Source: Deltaproteobacteria bacterium (GTDB lineage: Bacteria > Desulfobacterota > DSM-4660 > Desulfatiglandales > Desulfatiglandaceae). From it: DNA of 64,000 nt. The position numbers were made by a program, and so were the translations under genes. The notes under the pieces are model-generated. The model made no database searches. It had not been told where the DNA came from and saw only the letters and a program-made list of their open reading frames with translations. Shown piece after piece: positions 35,101 through 41,444 of this stretch. The number at the start of each line of letters is the position of its first letter. Within the stretch, counting starts at the first letter, position 1. The stretch spans positions 26,611 through 90,610 of the forward strand of contig JAFDIV010000015.1 in NCBI GenBank assembly GCA_019307815.1, in the 5' to 3' direction.

Positions 35101-35686
35101 GGTTGGGGTGAAGGGGGGGGAACAGATCCAATATGCTGCCTCTTACGGCATACTCACCCCTTTCCTCAACCAGTGAGGAGCGGCGGTATCCAGATGTCTC
35201 AAGATATCTTATAAGGGAATCCCTATGGATTTCCTCTCCGGTTTCAAGGAGCTCTATGGCCTTGAGAAAAGAGTGTTTGGGCAAGGCCTTAAAGACGACG
35301 GCATCAATTGAGGATATGACTACTGCCCTCCCGTGGTTGAGGAGATGATAAAGGGATTCAAGCCTGGCCGTGATGATCTCCTGATGGGGGCTTAATCCAC
35401 TCAAAGGGGATATATCATAGGGGGAGAATAGGCTTAGTCGGGTTTCAGATCCTCCTTCTTGAGATTCTTCGGACATGAAGAAGCGGAGTTGATTGAAGAC
35501 CCTAGAGGCCTCTTTCTGTTCGGGTAGTAGGGCCAGACAAGGGCGTCTGAGTCGTGACAAAAACTGATTAAAGAAGAAGGATAGTGCTGTGTCGGACAAT
35601 CCCCGCACAGAAATGAGCCTTAATCCGTGCTCCACCCCCTTGGTCAGTTCCTGCAGAACGGTTTTTGGATCTTCCATAGCCTTCAT
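32192..35686 (-). CDS. mfd: Transcription-repair coupling factor Mfd
   Basis: Removes RNA polymerase stalled at DNA damage and recruits UvrA. About 1164 residues with the expected order: the UvrB-like homology module (SLFSPYDISPLSGLSPHQEI, YAVRGSILDLFPP), the RNA polymerase-interacting domain (GDLVVHEEHGIGRYGGL), then RecG-like translocase motifs (ICGDVGFGKTEVALRAAF, DEEQRF, LTATPIPRTLQLSMTGVRDL, QLRGRVGR) and the C-terminal TRCF domain (DPEINVPVPARLPEQYI). The frame is open to a TTG at 35713; ATG 35686 or 35677 is more plausible, though no clear binding site precedes either. Confidence 0.95.
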   Translation of the reverse strand: MKAMEDPKTVLQELTKGVEHGLRLISVRGLSDTALSFFFNQFLSRLRRPCLALLPEQKEASRVFNQLRFFMSEESQEGGSETRLSLFSPYDISPLSGLSPHQEIITARLESLYHLLNHGRAVVISSIDAVVFKALPKHSFLKAIELLETGEEIHRDSLIRYLETSGYRRSSLVEERGEYAVRGSILDLFPPLHPNPIRLEFWGDLLESMRYFDSLSQRSLAPLDECVVIPCREVLTGIKNLEKARTMGRLPSAQGDGAAYFPGIEGWITHFYEDLDSLFDYMPSDALLVIFDPHRITPAYESTKTRYEKDKQHYRKEASKKGIPFPETEGVLISLSELKAQCERFQQVHFSPLDFSHQAQPQLLLSIKPVQPVDHELDLVMEGKGRISMAPLAQRVSSWVASGGCVVIVTRTEKQAKRLVQILENYGVSVNRVVKAWNTIPMRRGLYVCVGKLSRGFVWPQMSLFVITEDEIFGPKRPQPRMRKTGEQPPLRWSSLSQLSEGDLVVHEEHGIGRYGGLFKMVVNGRASDFLLIQYAGNDKLYIPADRIGMLQKYLGADDKEPKLDRLGGRSWNVAKQRAKRSIKEIAKQLIDLYALRTHKKGFAFSPPDTLFKEFEATFEHEETPDQIRAIEEVLNDMTSDRPMDRLICGDVGFGKTEVALRAAFKAVSDGKQVAVLVPTTVLAEQHYDTFATRMKPYGIRVGLLSRFKTKKEQTEILAGLRSGTIDIVIGTHRLLQRDVSFYDLGLLIIDEEQRFGVKQKESLKRYRALVDVLALTATPIPRTLQLSMTGVRDLSIIETPPEDRLAIQTTLSPYDEDLIIRAIQQELDREGQIFYVHNRVQTIEACAEDLRRLVPFAQIAIAHGQMRERELEETMLRFLSREIDVLVCSTIIESGLDIPTANTIIITEVERLGLAQIYQLRGRVGRAKEKAYAYLLYSNGSKMTKEAEKRLKALMDFSHMGAGLQLAMHDLKIRGGGNILGFAQSGHISAIGYELYLKLIEQAVAELKGEQWQEIPDPEINVPVPARLPEQYIGDMDIRLNLYRRLSTVREGGQLERLKEEVIDRFGPLPEEVENLFQLVSLRLVLRQLGITRLDAGQSNITLTFAQSNTLDPERLVKMTLSKSATFRFLSPSRLQIRTPAIRPQQILSRVLHEIHSLQEASQ

Positions 35687-35822
35687 TATTGCGAGCTTTA
35701 TAGGTAATACCAAATAATGATAGTTCTATATGGGTATTTAGCCTACCAAACCCTTGTCAGTATGACAATCCCAAGTCTGTGAAGGTATATCTCTTCTGTA
35801 GGCAGTAGAACACGTAGGGGAT

Positions 35823-35853
35823 AGGGGATTAGGACAAGAATAGTCCTTCCCCT
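35823..35853. other. Imperfect inverted repeat (hairpin) between mfd and the monooxygenase-like gene
   Basis: AGGGG-ATT-AGGAC, seven-base loop, GTCCT-T-CCCC. It could act as a terminator for the ABM gene, which ends at 35936 on the minus strand, but no good T-run follows on that side. Confidence 0.35.
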
Positions 35854-35935
35854 TTGCAGCTTCCTATTTGCCAACCACAAAGGAGTTGGCTCCAGTCTTT
35901 TATGGAAGGTATCAGAATGGATCTAATGGGTTTTG

Positions 35936-36223
35936 TTAACCATACAAGTATCTGGCATACTGGGTTTTTTCTCCCAGGAGTGCGTCAATCTTGTCTTGAA
36001 TCTCGGCCCTTTGCTTGCTATCGGCCCATTTTTCCCAGTCTTCCAGGCTTTGCCATGTACTGATTACTAGGTACTCTTCTGGATTGTCGATATTGCGTAA
36101 GGTCTCCCCTGAAATGTATCCCGGTTGCGCGGTAGCGAGTGCCCGCAATTGAACGAGAAGGGGTAATAGTTCTGCCTCTTTTTCCTTGGCAACCGTCCTT
36201 TTGATTATAATCTTGACTGCCAT
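35936..36223 (-). CDS. Small ABM-fold (antibiotic biosynthesis monooxygenase-like) protein
   Basis: 95 residues in the ferredoxin-like ABM fold: VKIIIKRTVAKEKEAELLPL, LRALATAQPGYISGETLRN, EYLVISTWQSLEDWEKWADS. The family includes cofactor-less monooxygenases and haem-degrading enzymes, but most small members have no known job. The start is set by AAAGGAGG seven bases before ATG 36223; the 18 codons further upstream do not look coding. It stands alone between mfd and a long gene-poor gap. Confidence 0.82.
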   Translation of the reverse strand: MAVKIIIKRTVAKEKEAELLPLLVQLRALATAQPGYISGETLRNIDNPEEYLVISTWQSLEDWEKWADSKQRAEIQDKIDALLGEKTQYARYLYG

Positions 36224-36581
36224 ATGCTCGCCTCCTTTCCATGAATCTGGGTGATGTCCACATGCCCTTTGTGCCATACACCTGCAGGAGCTATTGGATG
36301 ATGAGCAAGATGTCTCTCATATCGCGGGAAGCTACTATATTTCACACGGTATCAAGGACCGGGGTCACCTAAGGGTTTTATCAAGTAATTTGGGTTGTGG
36401 TTACTCAAAATTATGATAGACAATAACTCGCAAGTTTTCTAGAGTTTATCATATTTAGATGAAATGTAAATTCAAAAAACCTTATGAACTTGTGGGAACT
36501 CAAGGCCAGAGGGCCCTGGGGGTATCTAGCTCGCGGAGGCAGTAGGTTAAACTGAAGGCTTCTAAGAAACAGCATAAACAC

Positions 36582-36683
36582 AATGTCAAATGCCAAATTT
36601 CAAATGTTAAAACTCCGCTATTTTGGACATTAGGGCATTTGAAATTCATCCGCCACACTTCATAGGCGGATTAATTTGACATT
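36582..36683. repeat. Nested inverted repeats forming a cloverleaf-like element
   Basis: The ends are exact 10-bp inverted repeats (AATGTCAAAT at 36582-36591, ATTTGACATT at 36674-36683). Inside are two further hairpins: AATTTCAAATG (36596-36606) with CATTTGAAATT (36636-36646), and ATCCGCC (36648-36654) with GGCGGAT (36665-36671). The roughly 100-base unit can fold into a closed three-way structure. It resembles a short non-autonomous repeat rather than a terminator. Copy number elsewhere is unknown. Confidence 0.6.
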
Positions 36684-36719
36684 CGACGGAGAAGAAATTT
36701 ATCGCTTCGCCTGCCTGTG

Positions 36720-36736
36720 GCCTGCCCGATGCAGGC
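36720..36736. repeat. GC-rich palindrome GCCTGC / GCAGGC
   Basis: A six-base stem with loop CCGAT, embedded in CCTGCCCGATGCAGGCGGGC. It resembles the palindrome at 2687-2716, so both may belong to one extragenic repeat family. Confidence 0.45.
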
Positions 36737-36884
36737 GGGCACGGAGGCTCCAAATGACAAGATGTAGCTGTTTCTTTCATGAATTACCCGGAAGGCTGCC
36801 GTCTGGGTAGGTTGCGCACCGCTGATAGCTTCACTTAGCAGGCCTAATTCAAGCAGGTGGCAATGGAAACAGGGAAGGGCTGTC

Positions 36885-37127
36885 ATGGGGGAATACATAA
36901 AGGTAGTTATCATTGATAATGATATTGAGGCATTGCTTTTGGCCTCAATACTTGAGGAGAGGGGAATCCCCCATGTTATGCGTTCATACTATGACACGGC
37001 CTATGACGGGTTGTTCCAGACACAAAAGGGATGGGGGCATGTCAGTGCCCCAAGGGAGTATGCAGATGAAATAAAAGAGATTCTTTCTGATATCAGGGAG
37101 AAGGCCACTCGGGGCGATGGTGTATAG
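36885..37127 (+). CDS. Small DUF2007-like putative signal-transducing protein
   Basis: 80 residues: IKVVIIDNDIEALLLASILE, then ERGIPHVMRSYYDTAYDGLF, and VSAPREYADEIKEILSDI at the end. This matches the small DUF2007 pattern (a strand, a helix carrying a position for an x-A-x-x-x-x-x-L-E turn, and a final strand with a dehydrated V-P/A-x-E). The function of the family is unknown. The binding site GGGAAGGG lies seven bases before the ATG. Followed by a 277-base gap. Confidence 0.7.
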   Translation: MGEYIKVVIIDNDIEALLLASILEERGIPHVMRSYYDTAYDGLFQTQKGWGHVSAPREYADEIKEILSDIREKATRGDGV

Positions 37128-37154
37128 AAAATTGCACGATTTCATGTCAGAAAT

Positions 37155-37182
37155 TTGACAAAAGATACGGTCCCTTTATTCT
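37155..37182 (+). promoter_or_regulatory. Candidate sigma-70 promoter ahead of the PilZ gene
   Basis: TTGACA (37155-37160) and TATTCT (37177-37182) with a 16-base spacer. About 220 bases upstream of the PilZ start; the long leader shows no recognised structure. Confidence 0.35.
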
Positions 37183-37404
37183 TAAGGGGGGTGGAGGTGG
37201 AATTTTTTTGGGATAAGCTGGCAAGAGAATATTGAGTAAAAAGCTTTAAGAATAAGGCATAGCGTGCCGCAGGGCTTATTCCCTTGAGACGTATATAGGG
37301 ATGTCTTATTGATTGGGATGAGGCGGTGATGATGGCACCAAAATTGCAAAAAATTCATTTGCGAACATCCCTTCCAATCCAAGGCCGTACAAGGAGAAAT
37401 AATA

Positions 37405-37782
37405 ATGCAACACAATGGCCTTCCCCATGGTATGGTTGAAAGACGATCAGAACCTCGCAAGACCCTAGACCAGTACTATAGTGTTGAATTTTTCATTGAG
37501 GGGCTGGAGGTGCCCTATCAGTTCAGGATATGGAATATGGCATCCAAGTCCATGTGCGTGCTGGTGAAGGAGGGGTCTCACATCCTGTCGCTCCTGAAGG
37601 TGGGTGATAAGCTGAACATGAAATACTACCTCGGGGACTCCATGGCTGGGGCAGAGTATAGGCCTACGGCTATCCGGCATATTACCAAGGATGACAATGG
37701 CCGTTTCAAAGGCCATTATCTTGTTGGTCTGGAAATCCTGGCCGGTGAAGAGGAGACGGATAAGGAAAAACTCAAGAACTGA
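37405..37782 (+). CDS. PilZ-domain protein
   Basis: 125 residues, one PilZ domain. The cyclic-di-GMP-binding RxxxR motif appears as ERRSEPRKTL near residues 12-18. Later the domain has a D-x-S-x-x-G position altered to NMASKSMCVLV, so binding may be weakened. AAGGAG lies eight bases before the ATG. Together with the HD-GYP phosphodiesterase near the start of the window it points to cyclic di-GMP signalling in this organism. Confidence 0.8.
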   Translation: MQHNGLPHGMVERRSEPRKTLDQYYSVEFFIEGLEVPYQFRIWNMASKSMCVLVKEGSHILSLLKVGDKLNMKYYLGDSMAGAEYRPTAIRHITKDDNGRFKGHYLVGLEILAGEEETDKEKLKN

Positions 37783-37940
37783 CCAGGTTTCCTCTTGGCT
37801 CACCCTTTTTGGAATCTTCTCTCCTTCCTGCACGAACATCCCTTGGACAGACGAATTGGTTTTCTGTATAAGATCATGTGTAAATCTACCCGGCCCAAAG
37901 CTGGCCCAGTGTGTTGGAGCAAGAGATCATTGGGGGAACC

Positions 37941-39134
37941 ATGAGCCTGTTTCCTATTCTTTCCAACCTTCGATTCCAAGATGTTCTAGATATCCTGCTT
38001 ATGACTGTCCTGGTTTACCACCTCTATCTCTGGTTCTGGGGTACCAAGGCATTCAAGGCGCTGGTAGGGCTAGTGGCCCTAGGTGCTGTCTTTACTGTGG
38101 CCAGATCGTGGGGACTTTTCCTGACCACGTGGGTCTTTCAAATCTTGTGGCAAGTCCTAGTTATCCTCCTCATCATCCTTTTCCAATCGGAAATCCGCCA
38201 GGCACTCGAAAGGGTCAACCCCCTTAGGTTCATTGGATTTCGAGCTGTTACTGGAGGCCAGGAGTGGATAGGGAAATTGGCACGCGGAGTTTTCTCCTTG
38301 GCACACAAGAAGGTTGGGGCGCTTATAGTCCTTGAACGAGGGGATTTGGTGGATGAGCTTATTACGGGTGGGATTGACCTGGAGGGTGAGCCTAACCGGG
38401 AATTGCTTGGAAGCATATTTCAGAAAAATTCCCCCTTACATGATGGAGCTGCCCTCATAAGACAAGGCAAAGTCGCTAAGGTGGCCTGTTATCTACCCCT
38501 GAGTTCTAGAGAGGGCGTGCCAGAGCAGTGGGGCACCCGTCATAGGGCCGGCCTTGGCCTGTCTGAGCGATGCGATGCCTGGGTCATCGTGGTGTCCGAG
38601 GAAAGGGGTACAGTGTCTATCATGCACAATGGGGAGGCGACAAAGATAGCAGACGAGAAACAGTTGATTGCCCTAGTAAAAGAGGCTGTCACACCCTCTG
38701 GTGGCAATGACCAGGGCCTGGGGGAAAGGATTTTTGCCATTCTTCGGCGCAGGTTTCATTTGAAGGTTGCTGCTTTGATCATTGTCACTGTATTTTGGCT
38801 ATTGCTTGCTGGGCAGCAGAATTTTGAGGTTTCTCTAAAGGTCCCTCTGGAGCTCAAGAACACACCTAATAACCTTCAAATCCTTGAGCCCGTGCATCCT
38901 GAATTGCGAATTACATGCCGGGGGCTCCGTAAGGATGCTAGCACACTTAATCCTGAAAATGTGCACGCGGAGCTTGACCTCACCCTGGCAAAGTGGGGCA
39001 GAAGAACGTTTAGGATAACTCGGGACCAAATTGTGTTACCTACCGACCGCATCGCCATTGTACGTATCGAGCCCAGTCAGCTCAAATTTCGATTCAAAGA
39101 AATCACATTGCCAAAAGCGAATCCCAGCCAATAG
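37941..39134 (+). CDS. cdaA: Diadenylate cyclase CdaA fused to a YbbR (CdaR-like) domain
   Basis: Makes cyclic di-AMP from two ATP at the inner membrane. Residues 10-85 hold three membrane helices, followed by the DAC domain with the catalytic motifs DGA (168-170, in LHDGAALI) and RHR (200-202, in GTRHRAGLGLSE). After about residue 270 a further membrane helix (VAALIIVTVFWLLLAGQ) leads into one YbbR beta domain (VPLELKNTPNNLQILEP, ELRITCRGL). In Firmicutes the cyclase CdaA and its YbbR-containing regulator CdaR are separate neighbouring genes; here they form a single 397-residue chain. Start: ATG 37941 with GGGGGA; an upstream in-frame start at 37911 is less likely. Confidence 0.9.
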   Translation: MSLFPILSNLRFQDVLDILLMTVLVYHLYLWFWGTKAFKALVGLVALGAVFTVARSWGLFLTTWVFQILWQVLVILLIILFQSEIRQALERVNPLRFIGFRAVTGGQEWIGKLARGVFSLAHKKVGALIVLERGDLVDELITGGIDLEGEPNRELLGSIFQKNSPLHDGAALIRQGKVAKVACYLPLSSREGVPEQWGTRHRAGLGLSERCDAWVIVVSEERGTVSIMHNGEATKIADEKQLIALVKEAVTPSGGNDQGLGERIFAILRRRFHLKVAALIIVTVFWLLLAGQQNFEVSLKVPLELKNTPNNLQILEPVHPELRITCRGLRKDASTLNPENVHAELDLTLAKWGRRTFRITRDQIVLPTDRIAIVRIEPSQLKFRFKEITLPKANPSQ

Positions 39135-39260
39135 CCACTGGATGAAGGGAGGACCTGTGGAATAGGCTGAGGATTTGTGTTATAAGAAAATGGGCCTTTG
39201 CCTATGAGCTCAGCCAATAAACCTTTGATCCATAGGTGAACTCACTTACAAGGAGATCAA

Positions 39261-39575
39261 ATGCCAAAGGGATTTAGGAAGACAAATCACCTTGCTATCG
39301 TGGGTTTTCTGCTGCCATTCGGGGCAGGAGGGCTAGTGGCCTTGTTGGTGGCCCTTGTTCAAAAGGAGTTTTTGTCCCTAAAGTTTCTGGTGCCCTATTT
39401 AACATTGGTACCTCTGCTGCTATGCTCCGGTATTGTGTGCGCTATCCGTTCCATTCCTTTGATTGAGGAACGAAATGACAAGGACTATGCATACTCTGGA
39501 CTTACCCTAAATGTCCTATTTCTTATCATTTACATCATTTCGCTTATCTACTTTTTTGGGATCATTTCTTTTTAG
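39261..39575 (+). CDS. Small membrane protein of unknown function
   Basis: 104 residues, not recognised. Three hydrophobic helices (about 12-35, 42-65, 82-102) separated by short polar loops (IPLIEERNDKDYAYSG). AAGGAGATCAA precedes the ATG, so it is likely a real gene. It lies between cdaA and the mraZ promoter and is not part of either unit by spacing. Confidence 0.65.
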   Translation: MPKGFRKTNHLAIVGFLLPFGAGGLVALLVALVQKEFLSLKFLVPYLTLVPLLLCSGIVCAIRSIPLIEERNDKDYAYSGLTLNVLFLIIYIISLIYFFGIISF

Positions 39576-39605
39576 GCCTATCCCTATTTTTCTTACTCTT
39601 TTTTC

Positions 39606-39634
39606 TTGACACATGCCCATTTTTTTCCTAGAAG
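39606..39634 (+). promoter_or_regulatory. Promoter of the dcw cluster (PmraZ)
   Basis: A perfect -35 TTGACA (39606-39611), a 17-base spacer, and TAGAAG (39629-39634) as a four-of-six -10. The -10 overlaps the first unit of the MraZ-type repeat, so binding there would block initiation. Confidence 0.65.
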
Positions 39635-39666
39635 TGTCACAAAGTGCCTTAAAGTGGTGCGAAGTG
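39632..39666 (+). promoter_or_regulatory. MraZ-type operator: four AAGTG units at exact 10-bp spacing
   Basis: AAGTG occurs at 39632, 39642, 39652 and 39662, one helical turn apart; a fifth, degenerate copy (AGGTG at 39674) merges with the mraZ ribosome binding site. MraZ is known to bind promoter-proximal direct repeats of this spacing in front of its own gene (TGGGN in E. coli, AAAGTG-like in Mycoplasma). This is therefore a strong autoregulation site. Confidence 0.8.
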
Positions 39667-39685
39667 GTAAGAAAGGTGTAATTTG

Positions 39686-40123
39686 GTGTTCAGAGGGCGG
39701 TCAAAACACACCTTGGATAGCAAGGGTCGTCTAGCCATTCCCACGCGATTTAGGGAAGTGCTTGAGCGGAGAGGCGAGGACTGCCTAGTAGTGACCAACC
39801 ACGATAGTTGCCTATGGGTTTATGCAAAAAAGGACTGGTTGATTATAGAGGAAAAGGCAATCGAGCTGCCCGAGTTTGATCAGGATGTTAATACCTACCT
39901 GAGGTACTTTATCTCAGGCGCCAAGGAATGCCCATTAAAACAGAACAGAATAACCATTCCGCCGGATTTGCGGGAGATTGCGGGGCTTGACCGTGAGGTC
40001 ATGTTGGTGGGTCAACTGAAACGGTTCGAAATATGGGACAAAGACAGATGGGAGGAGGCGTTTCAAAGGGCAAAAGAGCATTTTCCCAAAGCGAGCCAGT
40101 CTCTTAGGGAGTTTGGTATTTAA
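39686..40123 (+). CDS. mraZ: Transcriptional regulator MraZ
   Basis: DNA-binding protein of the AbrB-like swapped-hairpin fold, first gene of dcw clusters. 145 residues with two MraZ repeats: FRGRSKHTLDSKGRLAIPTR with the conserved D-x-K-G-R, and later CPLKQNRITIPPDLREIAGL. The start is GTG 39686 (giving MFRGR, the family N-terminus), with AAAGGTG seven bases ahead; the TTG one codon before is less likely. Direct repeats in its promoter fit negative autoregulation. Confidence 0.94.
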   Translation: MFRGRSKHTLDSKGRLAIPTRFREVLERRGEDCLVVTNHDSCLWVYAKKDWLIIEEKAIELPEFDQDVNTYLRYFISGAKECPLKQNRITIPPDLREIAGLDREVMLVGQLKRFEIWDKDRWEEAFQRAKEHFPKASQSLREFGI

Positions 40124-40134
40124 AGGAGCGGGCG

Positions 40135-41079
40135 TTGAACTGCCTGCATGAACCGGTTCTTGTCAAGGAAGTGCTGAGGGCCTTGGCCATAAGGCCGGAG
40201 GGTATCTATGTGGATGGGACCTTGGGAACCGGGGGACATGGCCTGGCCATGGGTCAGAGGCTCGGCCCTGAGGGCATGCTGATTGCCTTGGATGTGGATC
40301 CAACGGCCATTCAGGTGGCCAAGGAAAGGCTGAAAGATCTTGTATGTCGGCGAGAAATTACCAAGGCAAGTTATGCAAATTTGGATGAGGTGCTGTTAGG
40401 TCTCGGTATCACAAAGGTTGATGGCGTTTTTTTAGATTTGGGCATGTCCTCTTTTCAATTGGACTATTCAGGGAGGGGATTCAGCTTCCTCAGAGACGAA
40501 CCCCTAGATATGAGAATGGACCCTGATGAAGGCGATATCACAGCAGCCTACTTGCTTAACACCTTGGGCCAGCAGGAACTTGAGGATCTTTTAAGACGAT
40601 ATGGTGAAGAAAGAAAGGCCAAGCGCATATCCAAAGCAATCATTCAGGCTCGCAGCAGGGCCCCAATCGAGACCTCATCACAACTGGCATCTCTCGTCCG
40701 TAGCGTATACCCAAAGCCTCGCGGGCCCGTATACAGACATCCTGCGACACGAACATTCCAGGCGCTCAGAATTGCTGTAAACAGGGAACTGGACAACCTC
40801 AAGACATTCTTGGAAAAGGTGCCCGGACTCTTGAAACCAGGGGGAAGGGTGGTGATCCTATCCTACCATTCCTTGGAGGATAGAATGGTAAAGCAAGCCA
40901 TGGTGAGCTGGGAAAAGGGGTGTATTTGCCCCCCTGATTTTCCCCAGTGTGTTTGCGGCCGGAGCCCCCTTTTGAAGCGACTATATAAAAAGGCCAAGAG
41001 GCCTTCTCAGGCCGAAATGGAGGAAAACCCCAGGGCACGAAGTGCCATTTTGAGAGCAGCGGAGAGGGTGATATCATGA
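40135..41079 (+). CDS. rsmH: 16S rRNA (cytosine1402-N4)-methyltransferase RsmH
   Basis: SAM-dependent methylation of C1402 in the ribosomal P site (old name mraW). 314 residues: HEPVLVKEVLRAL, the SAM-binding loop VDGTLGTGGHGLAM, DLGMSSFQLD, then FQALRIAVNRELDNL and VVILSYHSLEDRMVK. The start appears to be TTG with AAAGGAG six bases before it. It overlaps ftsL (ATGA). Confidence 0.95.
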   Translation: MNCLHEPVLVKEVLRALAIRPEGIYVDGTLGTGGHGLAMGQRLGPEGMLIALDVDPTAIQVAKERLKDLVCRREITKASYANLDEVLLGLGITKVDGVFLDLGMSSFQLDYSGRGFSFLRDEPLDMRMDPDEGDITAAYLLNTLGQQELEDLLRRYGEERKAKRISKAIIQARSRAPIETSSQLASLVRSVYPKPRGPVYRHPATRTFQALRIAVNRELDNLKTFLEKVPGLLKPGGRVVILSYHSLEDRMVKQAMVSWEKGCICPPDFPQCVCGRSPLLKRLYKKAKRPSQAEMEENPRARSAILRAAERVIS

Positions 41080-41444
41080 CAAGGCCAGAAAGAGTCTATG
41101 AGATGGTAAGGTCCCGAAACGCCAGGACAGGAATCAGGGTGGTCAATGCCAGGAAGAGGCGGCGGCCACTTGGACTTTCCACCAGGCAAATGTTCTTTGC
41201 AGCTTTTATGGCGCTTTTGCTCATGGGCACTGGGATAGGGTTTGTATGGTCCAATTTTGAGACCACCCAGATTGGGTATGATCTGACGCAATTGAAAAAG
41301 GAGGAACTGCGGCTCCAAGAGCTAAACAGAAAACTGAGGCTAGAGCTTGCTTTTTTAAAATCCCCGGAAAACCTTCATGCCCGCGCTGTTAAGAAACTGG
41401 GACTACATCAACCAAGGCCCAAGCAAATTATCGTCCTACCATGA
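41076..41444 (+). CDS. ftsL: Cell division protein FtsL
   Basis: Bitopic division protein of 122 residues: a basic cytoplasmic tail (1-37), one membrane helix (about 38-60, MFFAAFMALLLMGTGIGFVW) and a periplasmic leucine-zipper-like coiled coil (YDLTQLKKEELRLQELNRKL). Its identity rests on topology and position between rsmH and ftsI, since FtsL sequences diverge widely. Overlaps both neighbours by four bases. Confidence 0.88.
   Translation: MTRPERVYEMVRSRNARTGIRVVNARKRRRPLGLSTRQMFFAAFMALLLMGTGIGFVWSNFETTQIGYDLTQLKKEELRLQELNRKLRLELAFLKSPENLHARAVKKLGLHQPRPKQIIVLP

Larger units (their letters stand above)
36224..36884. other. Gene-poor intergenic region rich in palindromes
   Basis: 661 bases without a credible gene; short open frames inside have no family resemblance. 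AT-rich in the first half, followed by the nested palindrome at 36582-36683 and a GC-rich palindrome near 36720, listed separately. I saw no tRNA and no recognisable riboswitch. Confidence 0.6.

Noticed and set aside
36224..36884. tRNA, CRISPR array or cyclic di-GMP riboswitch in the long gap
   Set aside because: No T-loop or anticodon pattern, no regularly spaced repeats, and no riboswitch core was found.
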